A stretch of DNA of 64,000 nt from Actinomycetes bacterium (lineage in GTDB: Bacteria > Actinomycetota > Acidimicrobiia > Acidimicrobiales > RAAP-2): assembly GCA_021779855.1 (NCBI GenBank), contig JAJXZW010000006.1, positions 40,226 to 104,225 of the forward strand. Reading direction: 5' to 3'. This document shows positions 10,608 to 22,300 of the stretch, one piece after another (position 1 is the stretch's first letter; each line of letters starts with the position of its first letter). A program made the position numbers and the translations under genes. A model generated the notes under the pieces. The model did no database searches. It was not told the DNA's origin and was given only the letters and a program-made list of their open reading frames with translations.

Positions 10608-11396
10608 CTAGAAGGCTGAGCACACGTTCCCCAGGTTGGTCCACGGGGAGCCTGTGCCCTTCCAATCGTTCCCGTTCCACACATTGGAGGCGTTCACCTG
10701 CATTCCCACGATGTAGGTGTTCCCCTGAAGCTGATCTTGGTTCACGCCGTTCAGCCCCGCCGAGCCCACAGAGCATGATTGCGCTCCCGCACCGTCAGAG
10801 CTCAACTCGACATGACCGTAAAAGGCAGGGGACGAGTTGTAGAACGACGTACACGCTCCGCCGGACCCGTTGATCGTGCAAGGGTACGTGCACTGAGTGC
10901 CGTACGAGGAACCGCCCCCCACCGACCCGCAGGTCGTACCTGTTCCTGGCGAAGCAGATGTGCTGACCTATCGGTTCGTCGCCAGCGCCGCACCCGACGA
11001 ACCCGCGGAGTCAATTGGGCAATTCAAGGTCATGGCGAACCCGTCCGCGGCGGACGTCCCGACACCAGCTGCTTTCGCTAGGGAACTCGGGACGCTGAGC
11101 GGCTGAAAGGACACAACGGGGCACACCGATCCGTTCCAGGTGGCAGTCTTCACTCCCCCTTGGAGCGCACCATTCCAGACGGTCGCGTAGTCGCTCCACT
11201 GCGTGGCCGCCGCCGACGCGCCGGGAGCCGGCGGTGTCGCCTGATTGAGAACGATTTCCAGGGGTGGGCTCACCGAGGTCTGCGCCCCGGCCGGCGCCAT
11301 GTTTGTGCCCACGATGACCAGCGCACCGGCCAGCGTGATGGCCCCACCGATCAACTTCGACCACATTCCCCAGTCCTTTATCCTCATGGTCCACAC
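10608..11396 (-). pseudogene. Secreted Cys/Gly/Ser-rich protein of unknown function interrupted by one in-frame TAG (10968..10970)
   Basis: ORFs 10968..11396 and 10608..10922 are in the same frame. N-terminal signal peptide (GGAITLAGALVIVGTNMAPAGAQ). Reading through the amber gives ...GAALATNR*VSTSASPGTGTTCGSVGGGSSYGTQCTYPCTINGSGG...NVCSAF. Confidence 0.6.
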
Positions 11397-11448
11397 CTTC
11401 CGTTGCGCCGAGCGAGCCCCCGCGGAGTCCCCCCGTAATAGTCGGAAC

Positions 11449-11460
11449 TCGATATATCGA
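11449..11460. promoter_or_regulatory. Perfect palindrome TCGATATATCGA in the divergent PadR/secreted-protein intergenic region; candidate PadR operator
   Basis: Sequence directly visible between the divergent starts at 11396 and 11513. Confidence 0.45.
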
Positions 11461-11512
11461 AACCGTAGTACTTCGGGTGTACGATGTCAAGGGCGCGGGT
11501 GCCGCGCCAGGG

Positions 11513-11836
11513 ATGGCGACCCACGAGGACCCCGGTGTGAAGCAAGTCTTTCTCGACCGCAAACTGCTCGTCCTGGTCAGCCTGCTAACGGGCCCCAAGC
11601 ACGGGTACGCCCTGATGAAGGACATCGAGGCGTCTTTTGCCGTCCGTCTCGGGCCCGGAACCCTCTACGCGTGTGTCGGCTCTCTCGAGAAGGAGGGGCT
11701 CGTGGAGGCTATGCCGTCGGTCGACCGACGTCATCCCTATCGGATTACACCGAGAGGAGATCTCGAAGTACGCCGAGCGATCGCCGAGGTGGCTCGCGTC
11801 ACCTCTGTCGCCCTCACACGAGTCTCAGCCACCTGA
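11513..11836 (+). CDS. PadR-family transcriptional regulator
   Basis: LLVLVSLLTGPKHGYALMKDIEASFAVRLGPGTLYACVGSLEKEGLVEAMPSVDRRHPYRITPRG; canonical PadR winged helix. Confidence 0.88.
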   Translation: MATHEDPGVKQVFLDRKLLVLVSLLTGPKHGYALMKDIEASFAVRLGPGTLYACVGSLEKEGLVEAMPSVDRRHPYRITPRGDLEVRRAIAEVARVTSVALTRVSAT

Positions 11837-11847
11837 TCGGACTGCTC

Positions 11848-12342
11848 GTGGCGGACGTGACCCCTCGACTGCGCATCCGGATCGTCCGCGCACTCGTGTC
11901 CGCGTTTCCCGGGGACGTCGCTCGCAGTTATCGAAGGAACGTCCTGCAGCTAGCAATGGACCTCGAGGATCGCCACGAGCTCCGTTGGAGTGACGTGGCC
12001 GGATGTGTCGTCGGTGGCCTGAGCCTTTACCCCCGCGTCATCTTCCGAGCGGTGCTAGCCGGTTCGATGGCTGTGGTGGCGTCGGTGGCCTTCGTCACGT
12101 TGTCGCCAACGCCCTCGACGTCGACTCGCACCACGTACGCCGCGGGGCCAGCGATCGTCGCGTACTCGTTCCGCACAGTCCAGTCGGGGGTGCAGAGGTC
12201 AACGGGCGTGTGCTACGCGGTACGCGGCCCGACGACGATTGAGCTGTTCGCCGTCGCACACCCATCGGATCACCCTCGAGTGTTTTCTATGCGCGGGACG
12301 TGTGCGCCGCGCCGCGCCGAGGGAGCGCGGACAAAGAACTGA
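11848..12342 (+). CDS. Small membrane protein downstream of PadR, unknown function
   Basis: GTG start: ADVTPRLRIRIVRALVSAFPGDVARSYRRNVLQLAMDLEDRHELRW... followed by hydrophobic AVLAGSMAVVASVAFVTL segment. Confidence 0.55.
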   Translation: MADVTPRLRIRIVRALVSAFPGDVARSYRRNVLQLAMDLEDRHELRWSDVAGCVVGGLSLYPRVIFRAVLAGSMAVVASVAFVTLSPTPSTSTRTTYAAGPAIVAYSFRTVQSGVQRSTGVCYAVRGPTTIELFAVAHPSDHPRVFSMRGTCAPRRAEGARTKN

Positions 12343-12356
12343 CGGGTCTCACCGAC

Positions 12357-14846
12357 TCATGAAAAGGTGAGGACCCCCTCGAGCGCGTCGACGCGAATCG
12401 TGTCGCCCTCGGTGTAGACGCCCTCGAGCACCGCGAGCGCGAGCGGGTCCTCGAGCCGGCGCTGGATGACCCGCTTCAAGGGACGCGCGCCGAAGTCGGG
12501 GTCGTAGCCCTCCTCGGCGAGCACCGCGCGCGCGGCGTCGGTGACGACCAGGGCGAGGCGGCGCTCGGCGAGGCGGGCGCGCAGCCGCTCGAGCTGGATG
12601 CCGACGATCACCGCCAGGTCCTCGCGCCCGAGCGCGCGGAACCGGACGATCTCGTCGATGCGGTTCACGAACTCGGGCCTAAAGACGCTCAGGGGGTCGC
12701 CCGAGAGGTTGCTCGTCATGATGAGGACGGCGTTGGTGAAGTCCACCGTGCGGCCCTGTCCGTCGGTCAGCCGGCCGTCGTCGAGGACCTGCAGGAGGAG
12801 GTTGAACACGTCGGGGTGGGCCTTCTCCACCTCGTCGAGCAGCACCACGGCGTAGGGGCGCCGCCGCAGCGCCTCGGTGAGCTGGCCCCCCTCCTCGTAG
12901 CCGACGTAGCCCGGGGGCGCCCCGACGAGCCGGCTGACGGCGAACTTCTCCATGTACTCGCTCATGTCGATGCGCACCATGGCGTGCTCGTCGTCGAAGA
13001 GGAACTCGGCGAGAGCCCGCGCCAGCTCGGTCTTGCCCACGCCGGTCGGGCCGAGGAAGAGGAACGAGCCGATCGGCCGGTTCGGGTCCGCCAGGCCGGC
13101 GCGACTGCGCCGGATGGCGTTGGCGACGGCTGCGACGGCCTCGTCCTGGCCGACGACCCGGCTGTGGAGGAGCTCCTCCATGCGCACGAGCTTGTCGACC
13201 TCGCCCTCGAGGAGCTTGGCGACGGGCACCCCCGTCCAGCGGCTCACGACCTCGGCGACGTCCTCGGCGTCGACCTCCTCCTTCAGGAGGGCGCCGGTGC
13301 GCTGGAGGTCGGCCAGCTCGGCGGTGGCGCGCTCGATGGTGCGCTCGACCTCGGGGACCACGCCGTAGCGCAGCTTGGCCGCACCCTCGAGGTCGCCCTG
13401 GCGCTCGAGGCGCTCGGCCTCGGCCCGACGGTCCTCCAGGTCCTGCTTGGCGGCGCGGATGCGCTCGATGGCCCCCTTCTCCGCCTGCCAGCGCGCGGCG
13501 ATCTCGTCGCCGCGCTCCTTCAGCTCGGCGTACTCGGCCTCGAGCCGGCCGAGCCGCTCGCGGCTGGCCTCGTCGGTCTCCTTCTCGAGGGCGAGGCGCT
13601 CGATGTCGAGCTGGCGCTGGCGCCGCACGACGACGTCGAGCTCGGTCGGCATCGAGTCGATCTCGATGCGCAGGCGCGAGGCGGCCTCGTCCATGAGGTC
13701 GATCGCCTTGTCCGGCAGGAACCGGTTGGTCACGTAGCGGTGCGAGAGCGTGGCCGCGGCGACGAGGGCGGCGTCCTGGATGCGCACGCCGTGGTGGACC
13801 TCGTAGCGCTCCTTCAGCCCACGCAGGATCGCGATGGTGTCGGCGACCGTGGGCTCGCCCACCACGACCGGCTGGAAGCGCCGCTCGAGGGCCGCGTCCT
13901 TCTCCACGTGCTGGCGGTACTCGTCGAGGGTCGTCGCCCCGATCAGGCGTAGCTCGCCCCGGGCGAGCAGGGGCTTGATCATGTTCGAGGCGTCCATCGC
14001 CCCCTCGCTCGCCCCGGCGCCCACGATGGTGTGCAGCTCGTCGACGAAGGTGATTACCCGGCCCTCGGCCTCGCGGATCTCGGCCAGCACCGCCTTCAGG
14101 CGCTCCTCGAACTCCCCGCGGTACTTCGCCCCGGCGATCATCGAGCCGAGGTCGAGGGCGACCAGGCGCCGGTCGCGCAGGCTCTCGGGCACGTCGCCCT
14201 CGACGATGCGCAGGGCCAGCCCCTCGACGATCGCGGTCTTGCCGACGCCGGGCTCGCCGATGAGGACGGGGTTGTTCTTCGTCCGCCGACTCAGCACCTG
14301 GATGACCCGGCGGATCTCCTCGTCGCGTCCGATGACCGGGTCGAGCTTGCCGGCCCGGGCGAGGGCCGTGAGGTCGCGGCCGTACTTCTCGAGGCTCTGG
14401 AAGGTCGTCTCGGGGTTCTCGCTGGTGATCCGGGCCGAGCCGCGGATCTGGCGCAGGGCTCCGAGCAGCGCCTCGCGGCTCGTGCCCAGCTCGTCGGCCG
14501 CGGCCACGATCACGTGGTCGACCGAGAGGTACTCGTCGGACATCTCGGCGCGCAGGGCGTCGGCCGACTCGAGCAGTCGGCGGCTCTCGGCCGAGAGCCC
14601 CGGCTGGGTGCCGCCGACGGCACGCGGCTCGCGCGCCACGCGATCGTTGAGCTGCGCCGTGACGGCGACCGGGTCGAGCTCGGCCGCGACGAGCAGGGGC
14701 CGTGCCACACCGTCGGCCTGGTTGAGGAGCGCGAGCAGCAGGTGGGCGGGGGTCACCGAGGGGTGGCCGGCGGCGGCGGCCTGAGTGGAGGCAGCCTGGA
14801 AGGCCTCACGGGTCTTCACGGTCCAGCGCTGGGGGTCGAGGGTCAC
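12357..14846 (-). CDS. clpB: ATP-dependent disaggregase ClpB
   Basis: 829 aa; Clp-N domain, two Walker A motifs ([27 protein letters not shown]), GYVGYEEGG pore loop. Confidence 0.95.
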   Translation of the reverse strand: MTLDPQRWTVKTREAFQAASTQAAAAGHPSVTPAHLLLALLNQADGVARPLLVAAELDPVAVTAQLNDRVAREPRAVGGTQPGLSAESRRLLESADALRAEMSDEYLSVDHVIVAAADELGTSREALLGALRQIRGSARITSENPETTFQSLEKYGRDLTALARAGKLDPVIGRDEEIRRVIQVLSRRTKNNPVLIGEPGVGKTAIVEGLALRIVEGDVPESLRDRRLVALDLGSMIAGAKYRGEFEERLKAVLAEIREAEGRVITFVDELHTIVGAGASEGAMDASNMIKPLLARGELRLIGATTLDEYRQHVEKDAALERRFQPVVVGEPTVADTIAILRGLKERYEVHHGVRIQDAALVAAATLSHRYVTNRFLPDKAIDLMDEAASRLRIEIDSMPTELDVVVRRQRQLDIERLALEKETDEASRERLGRLEAEYAELKERGDEIAARWQAEKGAIERIRAAKQDLEDRRAEAERLERQGDLEGAAKLRYGVVPEVERTIERATAELADLQRTGALLKEEVDAEDVAEVVSRWTGVPVAKLLEGEVDKLVRMEELLHSRVVGQDEAVAAVANAIRRSRAGLADPNRPIGSFLFLGPTGVGKTELARALAEFLFDDEHAMVRIDMSEYMEKFAVSRLVGAPPGYVGYEEGGQLTEALRRRPYAVVLLDEVEKAHPDVFNLLLQVLDDGRLTDGQGRTVDFTNAVLIMTSNLSGDPLSVFRPEFVNRIDEIVRFRALGREDLAVIVGIQLERLRARLAERRLALVVTDAARAVLAEEGYDPDFGARPLKRVIQRRLEDPLALAVLEGVYTEGDTIRVDALEGVLTFS
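12364..12613. repeat. Right copy of the 250 bp direct repeat (functional clpB 3' end)
   Basis: See 10248..10497; three mismatches. Confidence 0.93.
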
Positions 14847-15235
14847 GGTCGTTCCTTGGTGGTGCGGTTCTTGCGGCGGTCGACGAAGACCGCGAGGGCG
14901 TTGGTGACCGGCACGAGGTCGCGCCGGTACTGGCGATGGGTCGCCTCGACGAGGCGATCGGCCTCGGTCGCCAAGCGATCGAGTTCGCGCCGGGTCGACT
15001 CGAGTTCGGCCTCGAGGGCCATGACGCGCTTCACGCCCTCTAGGTTCACGCCCTCGGCGGTGAGCTCCTGGATGCGGCGCAGGGCGACCAGGTCTTCGTC
15101 GGAGAAGCGACGCGAGCCGCCCGAGGTGCGCCGGGGGCGCAGCAGGCCGCTCCGCTCGTAGTTGCGCAGCGTCTGGGGGTGCACGCCGGCGAGCTCGGCG
15201 AAGACCGAGATCACGTAGACCGGACGCTCGCTCAC
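14843..15235 (-). CDS. hspR: HspR-like MerR-family heat-shock repressor
   Basis: [58 protein letters not shown]; position in dnaK operon. Confidence 0.9.
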   Translation of the reverse strand: MSERPVYVISVFAELAGVHPQTLRNYERSGLLRPRRTSGGSRRFSDEDLVALRRIQELTAEGVNLEGVKRVMALEAELESTRRELDRLATEADRLVEATHRQYRRDLVPVTNALAVFVDRRKNRTTKERP

Positions 15236-16308
15236 GCGCTCGTCCCCTCGACCTCGCCGAGCGCCTCGGCCAGCTGCTCGGCCAGCTGGCGCTGGCGCCG
15301 GGTCAGCTTCGTCGGCACGCTGACCGCGATCGTCACGAGCAGGTCGCCCGCGCCGTGGTGACCGGAGGCGGGCACGCCCCGGCCCTTCACGCGCATCGTC
15401 GTGCCCGGCTGGGTGCCCGCGGGCACCTTCACCGAGACGGGCTCGTCGAGCGTCAGGACCTCGACCGTCGTGCCGAGCAGCGCCTGGGTGAAGGGGATGC
15501 GCACCGTCGTCGTCACGTGGCGGCCCCGGCGCTCGAAGCGGGCGTCGGGGGTGACGTGGACGTCGACGAACAGGTCGCCGGCCGCCCCGCCGTTCGCCCC
15601 GGGCGCGCCCTTGGCCTTCAGGCGGATCCGCTGGCCGTCGGTCACCCCGGGGGGGATGCGCACGGTGACCCGCCGAGCGCTCGGCTCGCGGCCCGACCCG
15701 TGGCACGTCGGGCACGGGGCGGCGAAGCGCCCGCCGCGCCCCTGGCAGACCGGACAGACGCTCGACATCGCGAAGGGGCCCTGGTCGTCGTTGATGACCC
15801 CGCGCCCCTGGCAGTGCTCGCAGGGCACGAACGCCGCGCCGGGCGCACCGCCGGTCCCCCGGCAGGTGGCGCAGGCCGCGTCGCTCGGCACGCTCACGTT
15901 GGTCGTGACCCCCTTCACCGCGTCGCGGAACGACAGGTGCAACGCGGTCTCTAAGTCCGCGCCGCGCTGAGTACGGGTGCGCCGGCCGCCGAAGAGGCCG
16001 CCGAAGAGGTCGCCCAGGTCGGAGAAGTCGCCGGTCGTGAAGTTGAAGCCGCCCGGCCCGCCACCGATGCCGCCCGCCATCGGCCCGAGGCGACGGACCT
16101 CGTCGTACTCCTTGCGCTTGGTGGCGTCGCCGAGCACGTCGTAGGCGGCCGAGATCTCCTTGAAGCGCTCCTCGCTGCCGGGGTTCGTGTCGGGGTGGTA
16201 CTCCTTGGCGAGCTTGCGGTAGGCGCGGGTGATCTCCTTGTCCGTCGCGCTCTTGGTGAGCCCGAGGACCTTGTAGTAGTCCTTGTCGAACCACTCCCGC
16301 TCGGCCAC
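15232..16308 (-). CDS. dnaJ: Chaperone DnaJ
   Basis: J domain [33 protein letters not shown]; four CxxCxGxG-type zinc repeats. Confidence 0.95.
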   Translation of the reverse strand: MAEREWFDKDYYKVLGLTKSATDKEITRAYRKLAKEYHPDTNPGSEERFKEISAAYDVLGDATKRKEYDEVRRLGPMAGGIGGGPGGFNFTTGDFSDLGDLFGGLFGGRRTRTQRGADLETALHLSFRDAVKGVTTNVSVPSDAACATCRGTGGAPGAAFVPCEHCQGRGVINDDQGPFAMSSVCPVCQGRGGRFAAPCPTCHGSGREPSARRVTVRIPPGVTDGQRIRLKAKGAPGANGGAAGDLFVDVHVTPDARFERRGRHVTTTVRIPFTQALLGTTVEVLTLDEPVSVKVPAGTQPGTTMRVKGRGVPASGHHGAGDLLVTIAVSVPTKLTRRQRQLAEQLAEALGEVEGTSA

Positions 16309-16312
16309 GGGC

Positions 16313-16842
16313 CTAGCCCCTCACCTGCACCATCGCGGGGCGCAGCACCGCGCCGCGCCAGCGGTAGCCGGCGCGCAGCACCTCGGTCACCTCGTGGGTC
16401 CCGTCGCCCTCGCCCTCGATCGGCACGTGGGCGACGGCGTCGTGGATGGTCGGGTCGAACTCGACGCCCTTCGCGTCGACGCGCTCCAGGCCGGCCTTCT
16501 CCAGGGTGTCGAGGAGCAGTGCCCGGCTCTGGGTCAGGGCCGCCGCCTCGTCGGCGGTCGAGTCCGCGAAGTGGGCCTGGGCGAGGTCGAGGGCGTCGAG
16601 GACCGGCAGCAGCTTGCCCGCGAGCTCGCCCGCGGCGCGCGCGGCCGCCTCCTCGGCGGCGCGCGCGACGCGCTTGCGGTAGTTCTCGAAGTCGGCCTGC
16701 AGGCGCTGAAGGGCGTCGAGGTACTCGTCGCGCTGGCGCTCGGCCTCGGTGCGCGGGTCCTCGACGACCCCCTCGGGAGCGACCGGGGTGTCGCCGTCGG
16801 CCGCGGACCCGTCGTCCGTCTCGGGGAGGGTCGGCTCGGTCA

Positions 16843-16843
<1 letters not shown>
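16313..16843 (-). CDS. grpE: Nucleotide exchange factor GrpE
   Basis: YLDALQRLQADFENYRKRVARAAEEA...VLDALDLAQ; C-terminal GYRWRGAVLRPAMVQV. Confidence 0.93.
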
Positions 16844-18761
<1,918 letters not shown>

Positions 18762-18850
18762 GTAGGAAACGCCCTACGCACCAATGGTTCCGGGGCGGCG
18801 GGCCCGCCCCCGACGGACGCCCCGAGCGGGGCCGGAATTACGATTGCCTC

Positions 18851-19603
18851 GTGCCCGACCTCGTCCTCCTGCGCCACGGACGCTCGGAGTGGAACGACGC
18901 CAACCTCTTCACGGGCTGGCACGACGTCGACCTCTCCCCCGAGGGCGAGGCCGAGGCGGCGGCGGCCGGACGTCTCCTGGGCGAGGCCGGGGTCGACCTG
19001 CGCATCGTGCACACCTCGGTCCTGACCCGGGCGATCCGCACCGCCGAGATCGCCCTGCACGAGGCGGGCCGGTCCTGGGTCGCGGTGCGGCGCAGCTGGC
19101 GGCTCAACGAGCGCCACTACGGCGCGCTCACCGGCGAGGACAAGAGGACGACCGCCGAGCGCTACGGCCTCGACCAGGTGAGGGTGTGGCGCCGCTCCTA
19201 CGACGTGCCGCCCCCCTCGCTCGCCCCCGACGACCCCCGCTCGGTCGCCTCCGACCCCCGCTACCGTGACGTGCCCGCCGAGATGATCCCGCTCGGAGAG
19301 TGCCTGAAGGACGTCGTCGCTCGCGCCACTCCCTACCTGCGCGACGTGATCGCCGACGACCTGCGCGCCGAGGGCGTGAAGGGCGGCGCCGTGCTCGTCG
19401 TCGCGCACGGCAACTCGCTGCGCGCCCTGCGCATGGTGCTCGAGGGCGTCGCCGAGCTCGAGATCGCCGAGCTCGAGATCCCCACGGGCATCCCCTACCG
19501 GCTGCGTCTCGACGACGACCTCGAGGTGATCGAGGCGGGCTACCTCGGTGACCCCGAGGCGGCCGCCCGGGCCGCCGAGGCCGTCGCCCGCCAGGCCGGC
19601 TGA
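18851..19603 (+). CDS. gpmA: 2,3-bisphosphoglycerate-dependent phosphoglycerate mutase
   Basis: PDLVLLRHGRSEWNDANLFTGWHDVDLSPEGEAEA; LNERHYGALTG; VVAHGNSLRAL. Confidence 0.92.
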   Translation: MPDLVLLRHGRSEWNDANLFTGWHDVDLSPEGEAEAAAAGRLLGEAGVDLRIVHTSVLTRAIRTAEIALHEAGRSWVAVRRSWRLNERHYGALTGEDKRTTAERYGLDQVRVWRRSYDVPPPSLAPDDPRSVASDPRYRDVPAEMIPLGECLKDVVARATPYLRDVIADDLRAEGVKGGAVLVVAHGNSLRALRMVLEGVAELEIAELEIPTGIPYRLRLDDDLEVIEAGYLGDPEAAARAAEAVARQAG

Positions 19604-19609
19604 TCCCGG

Positions 19610-19644
19610 CCGGAGCCGCCGCGGTGGGGGGACGGCGGCCCCGG
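19610..19644. terminator. GC-rich hairpin between convergent gpmA and PII genes, possible bidirectional terminator
   Basis: ccggagccgccg / cggcggccccgg arms (one mismatch) around an 11-nt loop; no clear U-tract. Confidence 0.4.
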
Positions 19645-19652
19645 CGCAGGCC

Positions 19653-19991
19653 CTAGAGGGCGTCGCCCCCGCGGTCGTTGGTACGGATGCGCGCCACGTG
19701 CTCGACGTCGGTGACCCAGACCATTCCGTCGCCGACGGTGTCGGTGCGCGCCGCCTGGATGATCGCCTCGAGGAGGGTCTCAACGTGGTCGTCGTCGCAG
19801 ACGACCTCGCAGCGGACCTTGTCGACGAAGTCGAACTCGTACTCCCGGCCCCGGTAGATCTCGATGTGGCTGCCGGTCCTCCCGAAGCCGCGCGACTGGG
19901 TGACGGTCATGCCCGAGAGTCCGGCGGCCTTGACGGCCTCTTTGACCTCGTCGAGCTTGAAGGGCTTGATGACGGCGGTGACGAGCTTCAC
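19653..19991 (-). CDS. glnB: Nitrogen regulatory protein PII
   Basis: KLVTAVIKPFKLDEVKEAVKAAGLSGMTVTQSRGFGRTGSHIEIYRGREYEFDFVDKV. Confidence 0.94.
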   Translation of the reverse strand: MKLVTAVIKPFKLDEVKEAVKAAGLSGMTVTQSRGFGRTGSHIEIYRGREYEFDFVDKVRCEVVCDDDHVETLLEAIIQAARTDTVGDGMVWVTDVEHVARIRTNDRGGDAL

Positions 19992-20002
19992 GGTCTCTCC
20001 AA

Positions 20003-21412
20003 TCAGACGTTGTCGGGGTGCAGGTGACTCGGCGAGGCCACGGGCTCGCCGAAGGTCGGCTCGGGGAAGGCCTCCTCCTCGTGGATCGCGAGGTCGCCCT
20101 CGCGCAGCGTGAGGTCGTCCTCGCGCAGGCCCACGAGCATCTTCACCACGTAGAAGATGATGGCCGTCCCGACGGCCGTGAAGCCGATGACCCACAGGGC
20201 CGCCAGGAACTGCTCCCAGAGCTGGTGGAAGGAGTGGGTGTAGAACCACCCGCCGACGCTGACGGCGCCCACGCCCCGGTAGTGGGCGCCGGCCACCCCG
20301 TACTCGACCATCTTGGGGTCGGCGAGCAGCCCCACGAGGAGCCCCCCGGTGAGCCCGGCGAAGCCGTGGGTGTAGACGACCCCGAGGGCGTCGTCGACCG
20401 CGGTGAAGGGCCGAAGCCTCGAGACGTAGTTCCACGCGACCCACACGATGCTCGAGGCGATGACCCCGACGAGCAGGGCTCCCACCCCGTTCACCCAGCC
20501 CGCCGAGGGCGTGATCGCGACGAGCCCGCAGATCATCCCGTTGATGGCCCCGAGGAAGGTCGGCTTCTTCTGGCGCGACGCGAACATGTCCCAGAGGAGC
20601 CAGGTGAGAAGCGCCGCCGCCGTGGCGACGTTGGTGTTGAGCACGGCCGAGGCCGCGTCGGCGCCCGCGTAGAACGGGTCGCCCCCGTTGAAGCCGTTCC
20701 AGCCCAGCCACAAGATCCCGGCCCCGATGGCCACCATCATCAGGTTCGAGGGAAAGGCGTTCTCGCGGTCCTGCCAGCGTCGCGGGCCCACGATCGCCGC
20801 CCCGACGAAGGCCGCCACTCCGGCCGAGAGGTGGATGACGTAGCCGCCCGAGTAGTCGACCGCGCCCTTCTGGGCGAAGAAGCCCCCGCCCCATAGGAGG
20901 GCGGCGTTCACGCAGTAGACGAGCGTGATCCACAGCGGCACGATCAGGAGCCAGGCCTTGAACTTGAGCCGACCGACCAGCCCCCCGAGGAAGAGCAGCG
21001 GGGTGATCGCCGCGAAGACGAACTGGAAGTAGGCGAGCGTCGCGGTGGAGAAGTGGAACGGGATGAGGCTGTTCGCCCCCGAGACGGCCTGGCCCTGCTG
21101 GCTGCCGGCGGTCGAGAGCGGGGTGAAGTGACCGATGAACCCGCTCCAGAACGAGCCGGTCGGCCCGAAGTGGCTGAGCGGCCCGAAGGCCAGGTTGTAG
21201 CCCCAGAGCATCCACACCACGAGGGTCAAGGAGAAGCCCGAAAAGACCATGAGCATGGTGTTCACGATCCACTTCTTGCGCATCAGGCCGCCGTAGAGCA
21301 CGGCGATGCCCGGCAGGCTCATCAGCCCGACCAGGGTCGCCGCCACCAGCTGCCAGGTGTTGTCCGCGGGGTTCAGCCAACTCGGGTACGGGACGTTCGC
21401 GGCCCAGAGCAC
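20003..21412 (-). CDS. amtB: Ammonium transporter
   Basis: NTMLMVFSGFSLTLVVWMLWGYNLAFG...; multi-TM Amt protein adjacent to PII. Confidence 0.94.
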   Translation of the reverse strand: MLWAANVPYPSWLNPADNTWQLVAATLVGLMSLPGIAVLYGGLMRKKWIVNTMLMVFSGFSLTLVVWMLWGYNLAFGPLSHFGPTGSFWSGFIGHFTPLSTAGSQQGQAVSGANSLIPFHFSTATLAYFQFVFAAITPLLFLGGLVGRLKFKAWLLIVPLWITLVYCVNAALLWGGGFFAQKGAVDYSGGYVIHLSAGVAAFVGAAIVGPRRWQDRENAFPSNLMMVAIGAGILWLGWNGFNGGDPFYAGADAASAVLNTNVATAAALLTWLLWDMFASRQKKPTFLGAINGMICGLVAITPSAGWVNGVGALLVGVIASSIVWVAWNYVSRLRPFTAVDDALGVVYTHGFAGLTGGLLVGLLADPKMVEYGVAGAHYRGVGAVSVGGWFYTHSFHQLWEQFLAALWVIGFTAVGTAIIFYVVKMLVGLREDDLTLREGDLAIHEEEAFPEPTFGEPVASPSHLHPDNV

Positions 21413-21606
21413 GGTCTCCTCCTCCTATCCGGGAGGACGACGCTGGCCTCGACGTGGCCCCAGGCTCCCAGTCACGGATTTCCGCGCCGTTAGCGACGTG
21501 TTTCGCCGGTGTGAACGCGCGCGCGACTGAGAACGCGCCCAGGACGAGGAGCCAATAGGTCCGAAGGTCCCGGGCGGCGCCCTTCCCCGGGGCGTACCCT
21601 CGGCGC

Positions 21607-21945
21607 GTGAGCGACCTGCCGCGCGACGAGGTGGAGAGGATCCGCGACTACTGCGACCAGCGGGTCCCCGGCGAGCTCGCCGACCAGGTACGCGTCGAGG
21701 CCCGCCCGAAGGGCCAGGCGGTCACCATCGTCGAGTCGCGCCCTCCGTGGCGCGGGGAGCGCGGTCCGGCGTGGCGAGAGGTGCGCATCGCTCAGTTGCG
21801 CTTCGACCCCGCGCTCGACGAGTGGACGCTCTACTGGTCCGACCGCGACGAGCGCTGGCACCGCTTCGAGGAGGCCTACCCCGGGCCCCTCGAAGAGGTG
21901 CTGGCCGTCCTCGAGAGCGACCCCACCGGCGTCTTCTGGGGCTGA
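21607..21945 (+). CDS. DUF3024-like small protein
   Basis: RIRDYCDQRVPGELADQVRVEARPKGQAVTIVESRPPW...LRFDPALDEWTLYWSDRDERWHRFE. Confidence 0.75.
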   Translation: MSDLPRDEVERIRDYCDQRVPGELADQVRVEARPKGQAVTIVESRPPWRGERGPAWREVRIAQLRFDPALDEWTLYWSDRDERWHRFEEAYPGPLEEVLAVLESDPTGVFWG

Positions 21946-22123
21946 CCAACCCGGCGAGCGTCGGAACCCGCGGGCGTCGGGTCGCGGCGACACCAACACG
22001 ACGTCCGAGGTTCACGGCCCGGTTCACGCAGCGCGTCGTCCACGGGCGGGATCCCTGCGGCGAGGATCGCCGGCAGACCCGCGGGCAGCGCGTGAAGGCC
22101 GCCCGACGGTCGGCTGGGCCCGG

Positions 22124-22300
22124 ATGAGACCGTCGACGGCGCCCTTCGCCGGGAGGCTCGTGGAGGGCAAGGGCGTCGTCGGGGTGGACGGGGCGACCGA
22201 GGAGCGCTGGTTCGTGGCTCCGCCGGTCCGAGCCCTGCGGGGAGTCCGCCCGGCGCCGGGCGGACCACCTTCTCGCCCGGGTGAGGGAGCGTCGCCCTAG
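22124..22300 (+). CDS. Possible 58-aa small protein
   Basis: [41 protein letters not shown]...; below ORF-track cutoff; stop shares CTAG with the convergent gene. Confidence 0.25.
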   Translation: MRPSTAPFAGRLVEGKGVVGVDGATEERWFVAPPVRALRGVRPAPGGPPSRPGEGASP

